This document shows positions 19,811-31,319 of a DNA stretch of 64,000 nt, one piece after another. A program made the translations under genes and the position numbers. This DNA comes from Linum tenue (taxonomy: Eukaryota; Streptophyta; Magnoliopsida; Malpighiales; Linaceae). Within the stretch, counting starts at the first letter, position 1. Each line of letters opens with the position of its first letter. Location: positions 66,290,200 through 66,354,199 of the forward strand of contig CAMGYJ010000005.1 of assembly GCA_946122785.1 (NCBI GenBank), given 5' to 3'. The notes under the pieces are model-generated. The model made no database searches. It was not told the DNA's origin and saw only the letters and a list, made by a program, of their open reading frames with translations.

Positions 19811-20119
19811 CGGCTTCATCAGCTCTTCGCACTTGATGGAGTACTGTGAAGGACCACTTCTAATTTGTGCTTCTGTCTCCAACCTCATCTTATCGAATTT
19901 CTCCAAAAATGGCCAATAAGTATGTTGCACAAGAGAAGCTATAGAAAGTGAACGAATACCTTTGAAAACACCATTGATGTTCTCTGCCATGTTGGATGTC
20001 ATGATAGACCATTGACGCCCACCATTATAGTTATCATGCGCTAAACTCCAACGAATTTGATGTTGGTCCACCCAGTTATCACAAGAAATATTCCTATCAG
20101 CGGTCACCTTAAATTGCAT
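19811..20119 (-). pseudogene. MULE (MuDR-type) transposase fragment
   Basis: The minus strand reads a MULE transposase C-terminal stretch: N-W-V-D-Q-H-Q-I-R-W, then M-T-S-N-M-A-E-N-I-N-G-V-F-K and P-F-L-E-K-F-D-K-M-R. The N-x-A-E-x-x-N segment lies between the DDE core and the SWIM zinc finger in the MURA family. Homology ends near 19811, where antisense PMD sequence begins, so two gene ends are fused tail to tail. Neither the DDE core nor the SWIM finger is present. Confidence 0.8.
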
Positions 20120-20809
20120 CAGAGTCTACTGAATTAATCCATGTGCCACATGGAAATGCTTGTGTTCATTTCAAAATAAGAGATGCATGATTGAATACGT
20201 AGCCATTCGATTCATTTTCTAAGTGGAAGATGAGGAGAAGTGGCAGATGTCCATTGTAATGCCCTCGAAATATGGACAAGATCTCTGGTAGCCCTCCCAA
20301 ATTATGTCGGTGCAGCTTTTGTTTTTACTCTTTTCCCGATAAGTTATAGTTAATAATGAATTAAGGACATTAAAGTAAAATTAATTTAGTTAGGGTGAGG
20401 AATAAGAAAATTTAGGACGACGAATAGCAATTCCCAATACCATAGCTTGCCTGAGTTACTTTTTACTCAACCTTTTAATTTAACTCTTTTTTTGCAAGAA
20501 GGAAAGTGATGACTTTTGATATTAAATTTGAAGTTTCAAGAACATAATTTCAAATGAATTAATTTTTGTACAAAGAATAAATCATTCATGATTCAAAAAA
20601 ATGTACGATAATATGAACATACTTTCATGGTGGAATACGTAGTTACAAAATGTATGGTTCAAGATATATTCAAATAGATATTATCTCAAATTACATTCTT
20701 TTAGTGAATTAGAGATTTTTATTAATATTTTGTATTAAAATAGTGAGAAATTTGCCAAGTTTTATACGTAACTTTACCTATATTTCACAGATGATGGGGT
20801 GTTACAATC
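20120..20809. repeat. AT-rich dispersed repeat (empty-site relative of the large Helitron)
   Basis: No gene. Positions 20455-20580, inverted, match the two flanks of the Helitron at 32499-44780 as one continuous stretch (GAAATTATGTTCTTGAAAC from the left flank; AAAAGTCATCACTTTCCTTC from the right). Confidence 0.7.
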
Positions 20810-21372
20810 CCTCCTAGTAGGGCTGATAATCGATTCGGTTATAACCGGAACCGTTTAATCGGTTCTCGGTTAATCATTAAACACTTTAAACTTATCGTTA
20901 CTCGCATCGTTTAAATTAGTCGGTTAACCATAATCGTATAGTCGGTTCTCGGTTATTTTGTCGGTTAACCGGATAATCGTTAACTAAGTGATTCGACAAG
21001 GTTATACCAAAATAACCGATCGATAACCTAACCAACAGAAGAAGATGACCGATCGATAACCTAACCAACAGAAGACCTCCTTTTTCAATTGTAAATCTTT
21101 TGTAATTTTTCATACATAGGCATGTGTTCTTTTGTGACAAGTTATTCTTTTGTCATTTACATGCGTCACATTAACATTCTATTATGATGAAAATCTTTTT
21201 GTCATTGGTAATTTGTCATAAAAATCTCGATGGGATGACAATAGAACAATATAATCTAACAACATTTATTGTCGTATTTTATGTTGTCACATTACATAGC
21301 ATACTATGTTTCGTGTGACAAGTCTCGTTGTCGTAGTAGTGTGTTGATGAGAAGGCTTTTTAGCGGGAGGTT

Positions 21373-21390
21373 TGGGGGGGGGGGGGGGGA
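21373..21390 (+). repeat. G homopolymer
   Basis: A run of roughly 18 G between GGTTT and AAATGTGG, inside the left subterminal zone of the CACTA element. The exact length may be a sequencing uncertainty. Confidence 0.8.
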
Positions 21391-21529
21391 AATGTGGGTT
21401 GTATTATGTGACAAATTAGGGGTTTGTCATAATGTCGATAGTTTTTGTGACAAGTTGTTTTGTCATAATGTCCAACATCAATTGCAGAGGAGATGATATA
21501 ATATGACAAAGCATGATGAGTCATATTAT

Positions 21530-22260
21530 GTTTATTGATAATATCAATTTGGCAGGAACTTATGAAGGAAAAATGAAATTATTAAATGACAAATGATTCA
21601 TATGAAAAAATAGATTATCAAATTACCTATTCACATGAGTTAATATGAATAGTATATTATATCATTAAAATGACAGTATGCGAATTTGTCACAATATGAA
21701 TTTATTAATGGCGGGAAACTAATGGAGGGAAAAATGAAATGAATAAAATGACAAAATAGATTGTCAAATTAACTATTAATTAGAGTTAATATGAAAAGTG
21801 TACTTGATCATTAAAATGACAGTATGCGAATTTGTCACAATATCAATTTAGTAATGGCGGGAAAATAATGGAGGGAAGAATGAAATATCTAAAATGACAA
21901 AAATAGATTGTCAAATTAACTATTAATTGGTGTTAATATGAAGAGTGTACTTAATCATTAAAATGACAGTATGCGAATTTGTCACAATATGAATTTGGTA
22001 ATGGCGGGAAAATAATGGAGGGAAGAATGAAATGTCTAAAATGACAAAATATATTGTCAAATTAACTATTAATTGGAGTTAATATAAAGAGTGTACTTGA
22101 TCATTAAAATGACGGTTTGCAAATTTGTCACAATATGAATTTAGTAATGGCGGGAAATAATGGAGGGAAGAATGAAACGTCTAAAATGACAAAATAGATT
22201 GTCAAATTAACTATTCATAGGAGTTAATATAAAGAGTATACTATATCATTAAAATATCAT
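21530..22260 (+). repeat. About 147-bp tandem array in the CACTA left arm
   Basis: TGACAGTATGCGAATTTGTC (last copy TGACGGTTTGC) starts at 21671, 21817, 21964 and 22110, i.e. 146-147 bases apart. Each unit also contains ATGGCGGGAAA, TGGAGGGAA and GATTGTCAAATTA. Flanking partial units extend the array to about five copies. Confidence 0.9.
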
Positions 22261-23091
22261 TAAGTGTTGGATGTTCATTTAATATGACAAACAATCGTCA
22301 GTAAATTATTTACCTGCAACTCTAAATTAAACACTAATTTAGTTCAAAATCTCAATTCATAGGCATTGAACTGTAAACCTATAAGGGACATACTCAACAT
22401 CTAATTGCCTAAACTTAGAGTCTTATATGCAATTGCACAAACTCGAGTCCTAATCGGTTAAATTGTACATTATACATAACCCAATATGGGGATGTTAGGT
22501 TAATTTAACGTGTTAATTTGACTTGAATCGGACTATCAGCCGCTACGACTAGAAGTCACGAGGGTCTCAATGTTATTTGGGTTTCTGTTCTGAGGCAACT
22601 GTATATACTCATAAACTTTGCATTGTCGATTTTTCCTATTCATTATAATATTACTACCTATGATTTAATGTGAATAAAAATAACTAATATATATATATAT
22701 GGTTCAGACTAGCGTACGCCAGGCGTACGCTGTACACCTATGTTCACGCCTATTAATTATTTTTAATTAATTACAGGTAAAATCAATAATTATAATTAAA
22801 ACCACACTCATTCATTTATCTTTCAATACTATTTACTCCCATCCGTCAAACAATTAAACGAACAACCCAATTTGTATTTGAAATAAGCCCAACCCAATAT
22901 CACAAAGCAATTAAAACAAAAACAAAACAACTCAACCTTCCCTCTTCCATTTTTCAGCTCGGAACCTCTCCTACAAATTTAGATGGCAAGAAATAGCTTG
23001 AAGAGCATACAAACCCACAAACTTAAAAACTAAAATTAATTCAACTGGCGGAGAAATTGGTGCGACGGCGGTAGTGCGAGGAGAAGCACGA

Positions 23092-23295
23092 TCACTGTCT
23101 TCTTCGCTCAGGCAATGAAAGAAGATCTTGCGCGACGGTGACGAAGTCAAAATTGAAGATGGGGTAGCAACAGTCGTCGTCCGGAAGCGAATCCGTGAGG
23201 TCTTCGTAGCTCTCGCCGGCGCCGCCGACCTTTTCGATGTAGCGGTGCACTCGTTGACACATCCCGCTCGTTGCCATCCTTAAGGTCAGCGCCAT
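23092..23295 (-). other. Unrecognised coding-like fragment in the Pack-MULE
   Basis: A 67-codon open frame with near gene-like GC content, starting ATG at 23295, contains C-C-Y-P-I-F-N-F-D-F-V-T. I do not recognise it. It may be part of the same captured gene as the OVATE fragment (just upstream on this strand) or a second capture. Confidence 0.35.
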
Positions 23296-23375
23296 TGTTG
23301 ATCGAGAAAGAGGTTTTCGAGAGACCTAGCCCCAGGGCTGAAGATCCCAATCTCCTGTCGCCTGCTCCACGCTTG

Positions 23376-23880
23376 CTAATCCTCCGCTTGCTTGCTTGCT
23401 ATTCTCTCGGCTTGGTTCGTCGGGGTTGACGAAGAATCCTCCGACGAACTACAAGACGAAGAGAAAGAAGTGTAGAACAAGAGCAGCGACGACGGCGAGT
23501 AATGTTGCCGGCCGCGGTGGTGGCGGCTCGAGCAACAACAACCCTCCTCCGGCGCCGCATCCTTAGCGGTGGCGACGAAAGAGAGGCCGACGAGCAAATC
23601 GACGAAAGTGGCGACGATGTAGTCGTGGTTGCTCTTCTCGTTCATTGTCAGGTAACAACCCAACAACTTCTCCAGAGATTCCCAATCGCGCAGCCCGTTG
23701 GCCTCCACCATCTCCGCCATCGATTGCCTGAAATCCTCCAACGGATCCCGAGAGTCCAGCGTCACCGCAACGGCCCATGGGCCTCCCCCTTCCTTGGTTG
23801 CGGTTGATGAATGATCTTGTCGGAGGATGGAGGAGCTGGTTTCGTCGGGGGGAAGAAGAGGCGCCGGAGGATGGATGGAG
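23376..23880 (-). pseudogene. Captured OVATE family protein fragment
   Basis: The minus strand reads E-T-S-S-S-I-L and then A-V-T-L-D-S-R-D-P-L-E-D-F, M-A-E-M-V-E-A-N-G-L, W-E-S-L-E-K-L-L-G-C-Y-L, and I-V-A-T-F-V-D-L-L-V-G-L. This is the OVATE domain pattern (D-P-x-x-D-F-R-x-S-M-x-E-M ... L-L-x-x-Y-L ... H-x-x-I-V-x-A-F) of OFP13-18-like transcriptional repressors. The domain is uninterrupted and followed by a Ser-rich tail to a stop at 23376. The N-terminal half of an OFP is missing upstream of about 23880. It lies wholly inside the Pack-MULE TIRs, so it is a transduplicated piece, not a resident gene. Confidence 0.85.
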
Positions 23881-24190
23881 ATGAGTTTGAGTTACTCTTT
23901 GAATAAATTGGATTGAAACTTGAAACTTCTAAATAGTAATTCAGGTGTTTGAATCGTAATTGGAAGAATGAAAATACTATGCTTTATATAATGGTTATTG
24001 ATTTAAGTATAAAGTCGGATAAAAAATTTGTGTGATTAAAACGTACACAAAAAATTATTAGTGGGTGTGGTTGTAATTATCTTTTACCGTTAATTTAATT
24101 AAAAATTAAAAATAATTTATAAGTGTGAACACAGGCGTATAGCGTATGTCAGGTGTACGCTAGCCTTTGCCATATATATATATATATATT

Positions 24191-24577
24191 CTATGGTACC
24201 CAGGGTGAAATCCAGGGTACCACATACCCTGAGTATGAAAACGCTATTCAGACCATGAATTGACTGATCTTTTGGACATAATACTATACTCTAACCCTTG
24301 AAGATCAAAATCTAGGTTTTAGTTCTCTAAATCTAATACTCCAAGATCAATTTAATTAGAATAATAATCGACGGTTATGATTTGTCCAAATAAAGGCCAA
24401 AAATGAATGCACCATCTTAGTGTTTATAGTTTACAATTTAAATAATTAGGAACTAGGGTTCACTCATTAAGGGTTAGGGTATAGTATCAGGTCCAAAAAT
24501 CCTGCTAATTCGAGGTCTAGATAGCATTTTCATACTCAAGGTATGTGGTACCCTAGATTTCATCCGGGGTACCGTAG
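24191..24577. mobile_element. MITE with about 55-bp TIRs
   Basis: Left CTATGGTACCCAGGGTGAAA and right, reversed, CTACGGTACCCCGGATGAAA match, then share CCACATACC and GTATGAAAA. It is 387 bp, lies just beyond the TA run that ends the Pack-MULE, and has no ORF. The target duplication is not clear. Confidence 0.8.
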
Positions 24578-25790
24578 AAGGCACCAAGAAAATACATTAT
24601 TTCATTTACCATGTCGTTTTGCTAACAGCCATTCATTATTCTATCAAGAAAACAAAAAGAAAAATACCACTTCATTAGACGATCGAAGTCCCCCTTTTCC
24701 TTCACTCTCTGAAACCCTTACGCCCACAAAATTTACTTTGATTAAACCCTTTCGTCTCCCCAAAAGGCTCGCGCCCAGTCAATTCCGGGAAGGGAATCGA
24801 GTATCTCGGAAGGCTACTCTGACGGCGGATTGGTTTGGCGCATGTAAGTAGTAGAATTCCTGTTTCAATTTCCTCTGTTCTGCATCAAAGGATTTTCTGT
24901 GCATGCAAATTTTTTTGATTTTGATGTTGCCGCTTGTGCTTTCTCTTCGATGTTCCTTCTAACCCTTTCGCACACCTCCACAGACTCGAGCCTACTAAAT
25001 CGCTAGCCAAGGAATCGTAATAGAAAGGAAGCTATTACCGGCATCAAATTGATTTCGGAGTTCTTAGTCGGTATGAAACAACATCCTTCTTTCATTCTCC
25101 TCGTTCCTCTGTCAAAGGTTTTTGTACTGTTCTCATTTGTTTAGGACGCTGATATCATCATCATCCTCCTTGTACATGAGTTTGCTTTTCAAGAGGCAAG
25201 GCTGTTATGATTTTGTTCTCACATGCTTGTGCTTTCTTGGTTGTGTGAATTCCCTTCGAGACATAAGTGCTTCTATGTATGTGTGTATGGGTTTAGATTG
25301 GTGGAATCTTTGTTTTAGGGTCATTGTGTTGATTTTTCTATTAAACAAAGTGAGTTTGTGTTAGATTCTTGCTCAATCTATTTCTAGAGATTGATTTGAT
25401 GATTGAAAACATATGTGAGGGTGAATTTTCCTCTGTAAAAACTGCCAAGTAATAACTAAAGATGAAGTAAGTGCAACATACATGGGGCTGGCCTTAGAAT
25501 CCTTTCTTTGGCCCTGATTTGAGAGGGAAGTTAATATAAGAGCCAAATTGAAGAACTTCTATTCCAATTTTGTTTTTAATTGAATATAGGGAGTGATTGA
25601 TCCTTACATTCTGTTCTTACATGTGTTTAAGTCATTAAAAGTACAACTTGTGCAGGAGTTTAAGTAATAGGTTTGCTCATGTTGAATGGGTCTTATATGT
25701 GCAGGTGATTTCGACATTCTTCACTGTGATCTAGGAACTCCCAAAACAGGCCAGCAGTGAAGGTTAGTCTTATCTTTATGCATAGTGAAA
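24578..25790 (+). other. CACTA 5' leader / intron region
   Basis: No credible ORF. Several GTAAGT/GTATGA donors and TGCAG acceptors lie before the transposase start, so this is probably the untranslated leader of the TNP2-like transcript. Confidence 0.4.
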
Positions 25791-28669
25791 ATGAACAAAG
25801 ATTGGATGAAGCTAAAGAATAGATTTTCTGAAGAATATATAGAGGGGTTGAGGAATTTATAAGGGTTTCAACTAACCATGTTGATGAACTTGGTAGAATA
25901 AGATGCCCGTGTAAAAAGTGCAATAATTGCTACTTTAAAGTTCTAAGCACGGTGAAAAGTGAGATATTTAGGCATGGCATGGTGGAGACGTATACTAGAT
26001 GGATACATCATGGCGAGCCATTTGAGGTTGGCAGCAATAGCAACACAAACCCGCCGCATTCTCCTTTTGAGAATGAAATTGAAGTGATAGATACTGACAT
26101 TCCTGATATGCTGGATGATTTAGGCCGAGCTACTGATGGAAGTTTTCCTTCAACAGATGGGGCAACAACTAATAATCCTTGTTTAGCAAATCTTTCTGGC
26201 AATCTAGCTAGGTTAATCAATGATGCCAACTGTCCTCTATATCCGGGATGCAAGAAGTTTTCGAAACTATCCTTCGTCATGAAAATGATGAATAATAAAC
26301 TACTAACCAATAGTAGTGATAAAGCATTTAACTTGAATCTTGAGCTATTCAAGGATGCTTTACCAAATGGGGACACACTTCCAACTTCATTCTATGAGGT
26401 TAAGAAATACATGAAAGATCTCGGTTTTGGTTACACTATAATAGACGCATGTCCCAACAATTGCGTTCTGTTTAGATGTCCTCTCCAAAATGTAAAAACA
26501 TGTCCAAAATGTGGGGAATCTAGGTACAAACCTGGTAAACAGAAGGAGGTGGCCCAAAAAAAAGCTCGGTATTTCCCGATAAAAGATAGGCTACAAAGGT
26601 TGTTCATGACAAAAGCCTTGCTAAAGACATGAGGTGGCATAAGGAAAAACGTGTTGATGATGATGTACTCAGGCATCCTGCTGACGGAGAAACTTGGAAG
26701 CGCTTTGATAGAGATCATAGCTGGTTTGCTTCGGATCCTAGGAATGTTCGACTTGCTCTTCTTAGTGATGGGTTTAATCCATTCGAAAACATGAGTACTA
26801 GCTATAGCATGTGGCCTGTAGTCTTAACACCATATAATCTACCTCCTTGGAGCTGTATGACAGAGCCTTTTTTTTCCCTCAGTGTTCTGATACCTGGAAA
26901 GCAATCCCCGGGTAATAATATACATGTTTATTTATAGCCTATGATAGAACAATTGAAAGAATTGTGGGAAGATGGGGTCAATACTTATGATGCATATGCT
27001 AAGGAAACTTTTCGCTTACATGCTGCATTGTTATGGACAATAAACGACTTTCCAGCGTATGGAATGTTATGTGGGTGGACTACTAAGGGTAAACTAGCAT
27101 GTCCCGTGTGTAATAACGAGACATGTAGCTTACGTTTGCAATATGGAAAGAAAGAGTGCTACATGGGTCATAGAAGGTGGTTGGACAAAGATCATCATGG
27201 AAAGGTAGGTAGTAAGGGTAAACTATATAAATCTAATTAACTCTTCTATAGGAGTACAATATAATTGATATCTAATGAAATTATTTGTTTGCATGTCATT
27301 AGGTTTTTAGGTACCTTAAAAAGTTTTGTTCGTAATAAGGCTTATCCCGAGGGATCAATTGCTGAAAGATACATAGCAAAAGAGTGTTCTGAATTTTGCT
27401 CTAGATATCTGCAATGAGTTGAAACAAGAGCAACTCGTCTAAACAGAAATGATGACGGATCTGAAGTGGTGGAGTCTAGTGGGTTCTCTGTTTTCAACCA
27501 ACAAGGGAGAACATTAGGAGCACCTAATTATGAACCAATATCATATGCAGAATTTCTTAAGATTCAGTGGTACATACTCAATAACTGCGAAGAAATAGAA
27601 GACTACTTTAAGTAAGCTAAAACTCTTTTGTTTTTCATTGTCCGTGTAAAATCTTAGCTCAAATTCTAATTTATAAGCTGTGCACAGTATCCATAAGGAA
27701 GAGATGATGAAGCAACATCCTAACAGTACAAGGGAAATCATTGAAGCTAACTTTCCAGCTTGGTTTAAGACATATGTAAGATAATCTGTCTTGTCATTGC
27801 AATCTTGGACCATATTGCATTTGTGTGCACTTAGCCCACGTAATACATCTAACTTACTTGCTTTATTGATTGTATAGGTTTCCCAAATGTTTCTGGATGG
27901 TTTGCTTAAAGAGAAAGACCATCTATATGTCCTAGGACTAGGAGCAAATGAGAGAATGACTAGATATAATGGAATCATCATCAATGGAGTTCGTTACCAA
28001 ATTCATGATAGTGACAAGAATCACCGTACACAGAATAGTGGAATTGTTGTGATAGGCGACCACAATGGAGAGACCATAGACTTCTATGGTCGACTTGTGG
28101 AAATCATCAAGATTCAATATTGTTACGGTCATAGTGTGTTTGTGTTCAAATGCGATTGGTGGGATGTAGGAGACAAGAGAAATGGAATACGATCAGATGG
28201 CTATGTAACAAGTGTGAATCTGGGTCGAAAGTGGTATACACATGACCCTTATATTTTGGCTAGTCAAGCTAATCCGGTATTCTACATCAAGGATTTAAAG
28301 AATGGTGGTAGTTGGCATATCGTACATAAAGTGTGTCCACGACATGTATATGACGTTCTTGAGAAGGAGGGAGATGATGACGTGGATCCACTCTATGATA
28401 ATCAACCATACCAACAAGACGGGAATGCTGACCTTTCTGAACTTGAAGTGGATGATAGCGAGATACAGCTACTCAGTCGTGATGATGAGGCTCCTACTAT
28501 GATTAGTGAAAATGTCATTCGAAAAATAGATGAAGTAGCTCAACGAGAGGAATCCAGCAGTGATGAGGAAGAGGATGACACTCTGCATGACTTTGATGAC
28601 AACTATAATGAGATTGAAAATCAAATATCATTCGATTTATATGATAGTGACGAGGAAGATGACAAGTAG
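25791..28669 (+). pseudogene. CACTA TNP2-like transposase, broken
   Basis: Begins at ATG 25791 with a transposase-associated domain (I-R-C-P-C-K-K-C, H-G-M-V-E-T-Y, W-I-H-H-G-E). The Transposase_21 region follows: C-P-N-N-C-V-L-F, C-P-K-C-G-E-S-R-Y, W-F-A-S-D-P-R-N-V-R-L, F-P-A-Y-G-M-L-C-G-W, A-C-P-V-C. After an intron at about 27206-27302 comes A-Y-P-E-G-S-I-A-E-R-Y, then a DUF4216-like segment (G-V-R-Y-Q-I ... V-F-K-C-D-W-W-D-V) and an acidic tail to the stop at 28667-28669. Breaks: frameshifts near 25855 and 26625, in-frame stops at 26935-26937 and 27417-27419. The middle of the transposase between the A-C-P-V-C block and A-Y-P-E-G-S is missing, including the expected later catalytic region. 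Confidence 0.85.
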
Positions 28670-28842
28670 CTAGTAGATTATAGCATTTTATTTTATATGG
28701 ACAGACTTTTTGAATCACATATACATTCTTATTAAAGTTTTCTTATTACATACGAACAATTTTGTTATATATATTCTTGAACAATTATCTTATCACATAT
28801 AGCTTCTTCATTTGGTTTGTCTTGATGGAAACTTTTGCAGCT

Positions 28843-30831
28843 ATGCCTCCTAGGAAGCGAAAGGGCAATGAACAACCTTTGGGAGCTTATTATCGAGTAA
28901 CAAGATCACATCCAGAAACCGAAACTGGCACCATTTCGCAGAATGGGAATTCTGACAGCTCCACTCAAAATACAGTGGAGAATGAGGTGCAGGCTGGGAA
29001 TCAAAATACAATGGAGAATGACGTGCAGGGTGGCAATCGAAATACAGTGGAGCATGAGGTGCTCGCAGGGAATTCTGCTGGATCCACTCAAGAATCTGAT
29101 GCACCAACTACTGAAGGTTGTGTTTTGATTTTTACCAATATCTTATCAATTCAGTTTCTGCCTTCTCTCTTTTGCTTGTTTTGTTATGCAATGGGTTGCC
29201 TGGATTAATGTTGAACCTAGATTAACTGATTAAGTAGGTAGTAGGTAATTCAGTCTTAAGCATCTCATCTTTTAATATAAAGAACATATTTGTTTATGAT
29301 GATCAGGCCAATCACAGAATAAAAAGCGGGGGATAACCAAAGGATATGAGGTCATGAAACGAGTACAAGATGGTACAAAGATTGGTGGAATCTTTGTCCC
29401 AGAAAATGGGCTGTACTAATGTGAATTTATTGAAGACGGAGATAGGAGTCATTACACACGTCTCATGGCCCCATTAAGGAAGTACTATTGGTCAGAATTG
29501 ACTGAAGCTGAAAAGCAACCACTGTTTGCAAAATTGGAGGTATTCTTGATGTTTATGCTTGCTGCTAATAGTATTTGCATTGAAAACTTCCACTATTCTT
29601 TTTTTAATAGGTAAATATATGGGTTGTGCTGACTTACAACGTCTTCTTTTCTATATTTGTATTGTTTTTATGCAGACTGAGTTTGATATAAATTCAAATG
29701 ATGTAGCTATAAAAAATATTCTCAGTTCTAGAATGCAAAAGCGGTTCCTCAATTATAAGCACCATTGTAATAAGCATTACAACAAAGATCCTTCGACAGC
29801 TCGCTCGAACCCCCCCGAAGGTGTGAAGCTGGATGATTGGCAGCTATTGTGTGATCACTTTGAGAGTGATCGATTTAAGGTAAATGTCATTCTGATTCAT
29901 GCTCCCTTAATATTTGTAACTCCTGTGGGTTAATGATTTTTCCCTTTGCAGAATCGATCTAAACAAAACAAAATTAACAAGGGTAAGCAACAGTATGCTC
30001 ATACCACTGGAGCTAAATCTCATGATCAAAGAATGTATGAGATGGTAAGTTTTCTCATTCAACAATGCAAAAATTGATAGTTATTTAGGGTGAGTGTAGC
30101 TAGGCTGCAGAACTAGTGAATTAGAGAATAAGATTGGTTGGTTTGTGTTTGGTTATGTACAACCTTCTTTCTTTCACCTTCCTGCAAATGTATTATCAAA
30201 CTTGATCTAGGAGAAGAAGAAGCAGTCGACTGAGCAACCAAACATGGAGGCTAGAGATGAGCAAGTTGATGAAATGGAGGAGGAGCCCAAAGATATTAGA
30301 CTCTATGCAAATACCCATAAGAGAAATGATGGAAGTTGGGTGAGCGAGGAACCTAAGAAAAACTATGTAAGCATTTCATATCATTTGAAAAAAAAAGTTC
30401 ACTTTATTTCTAGTTTGAGGTACTACCAAGCCACTTACCTAGATAAAAACATGTTGTGTATATAGGAGGAGATGATAGCCATTCATACCCAAGCAAAAGA
30501 AGATGGGAAGTCCTTATCTGGTCGTGAGATTGTTGAGATGGTGTTGAAGAAAAAGGTCAAGTATGGACCAAAGGAAACAGTTCGTTCGACAAGAGAGATA
30601 CAACTGGAAGCAGAATTGCAAGAGGAAAGAGCTGAATCTGAGAGAAGAACAAAGGAATTTGAGGCCAAGATACAATCCCAAGAGGAGAAGATACAAATTC
30701 AGGATGAGAAAATACAACTTCAGGAGGAGAAGTTACAAATGCAAGGTGCGGAAGTGCAGCAGCTACGAGAATCACAAGAGAAACTTCAGCAGCAGATGGA
30801 GTCATTTGCTTCAACACTAAATCGGAAATGA
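28843..30831 (+). pseudogene. CACTA TNPA-like (Transposase_24 type) gene, six exons, one stop
   Basis: Predicted exons on GT-AG borders: 28843-29116, 29307-29539, 29676-29879, 29952-30044, 30211-30366, 30466-30831. The start M-P-P-R-K-R-K is basic. Exon 1 has a repeated N-T-V/M-E-N-E/D-V-Q motif; exons 2-3 carry Y-W-S-E-L-T-E-A-E-K and F-L-N-Y-K-H-H-C-N-K-H-Y, typical of the second protein of plant CACTA elements, which binds subterminal repeats. The last exon is a Glu/Gln-rich coiled coil with repeated E-K-I-Q-I/L-Q. An in-frame TAA at about 29417 in exon 2 breaks it. Confidence 0.75.
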
Positions 30832-31319
30832 CCATGGATTCCTTCAGTCGAAGGTAACTATCTATATTCCTAGTCCATTGTTCTTAAAGGAGCTGAATTT
30901 ATATATGTCTCGTTCTCAAGTTGAGTTGTGTGTTGGGACAACAACTATTTAGATTAATTGTCACTTGAACATGGATGTGAGTAAGTGACAAACTATATTC
31001 TTTTTCATTGTTTTCTTACAGATGTTGAAGATTATTAGGAGCAAGGATTAGATGGCAAGGGAAGATGTTAAAAATTAGAAGTATGAACTTTCCATTTTGT
31101 CGTAGGATGTTCTCCTTTATGGTGAACCAACGCTAAACTTGTTCGGAAGCCTTTTTCTGGATTTCGTTGGAAGACTATGTTGAAGTCAAGATGGTACTGA
31201 ATTGAATGTTTGGATTTGGATTGAAGGATTATTTTTATTTAATGTGATTGGATTCTCTAGTTATGACTATGAACACAGGGTTCAATTCTGTCAATTTGTG
31301 TGTGCCATTCATGGTATAT

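Larger units (their letters stand above)
22701..24171. mobile_element. Probable Pack-MULE carrying host gene fragments
   Basis: The 1,471-bp element has long imperfect TIRs of about 110 bp. The left reads GGTTCAGACTAGCGTACGCC; the right, reversed, reads GGCAAAGGCTAGCGTACACC. They then share TGTTCAC, AATTATTTTTAAT and AACCACAC. It sits in a TA run, so ATATATATA on both sides is compatible with the 9-bp duplication of Mutator-like elements but is not diagnostic. Between the TIRs is GC-rich DNA with an OVATE-domain fragment on the minus strand. Confidence 0.75.

Noticed and set aside
21530..22260. CRISPR-like array
   Set aside because: Direct tandem units of 147 bp with no spacer/repeat alternation, in a plant CACTA element.
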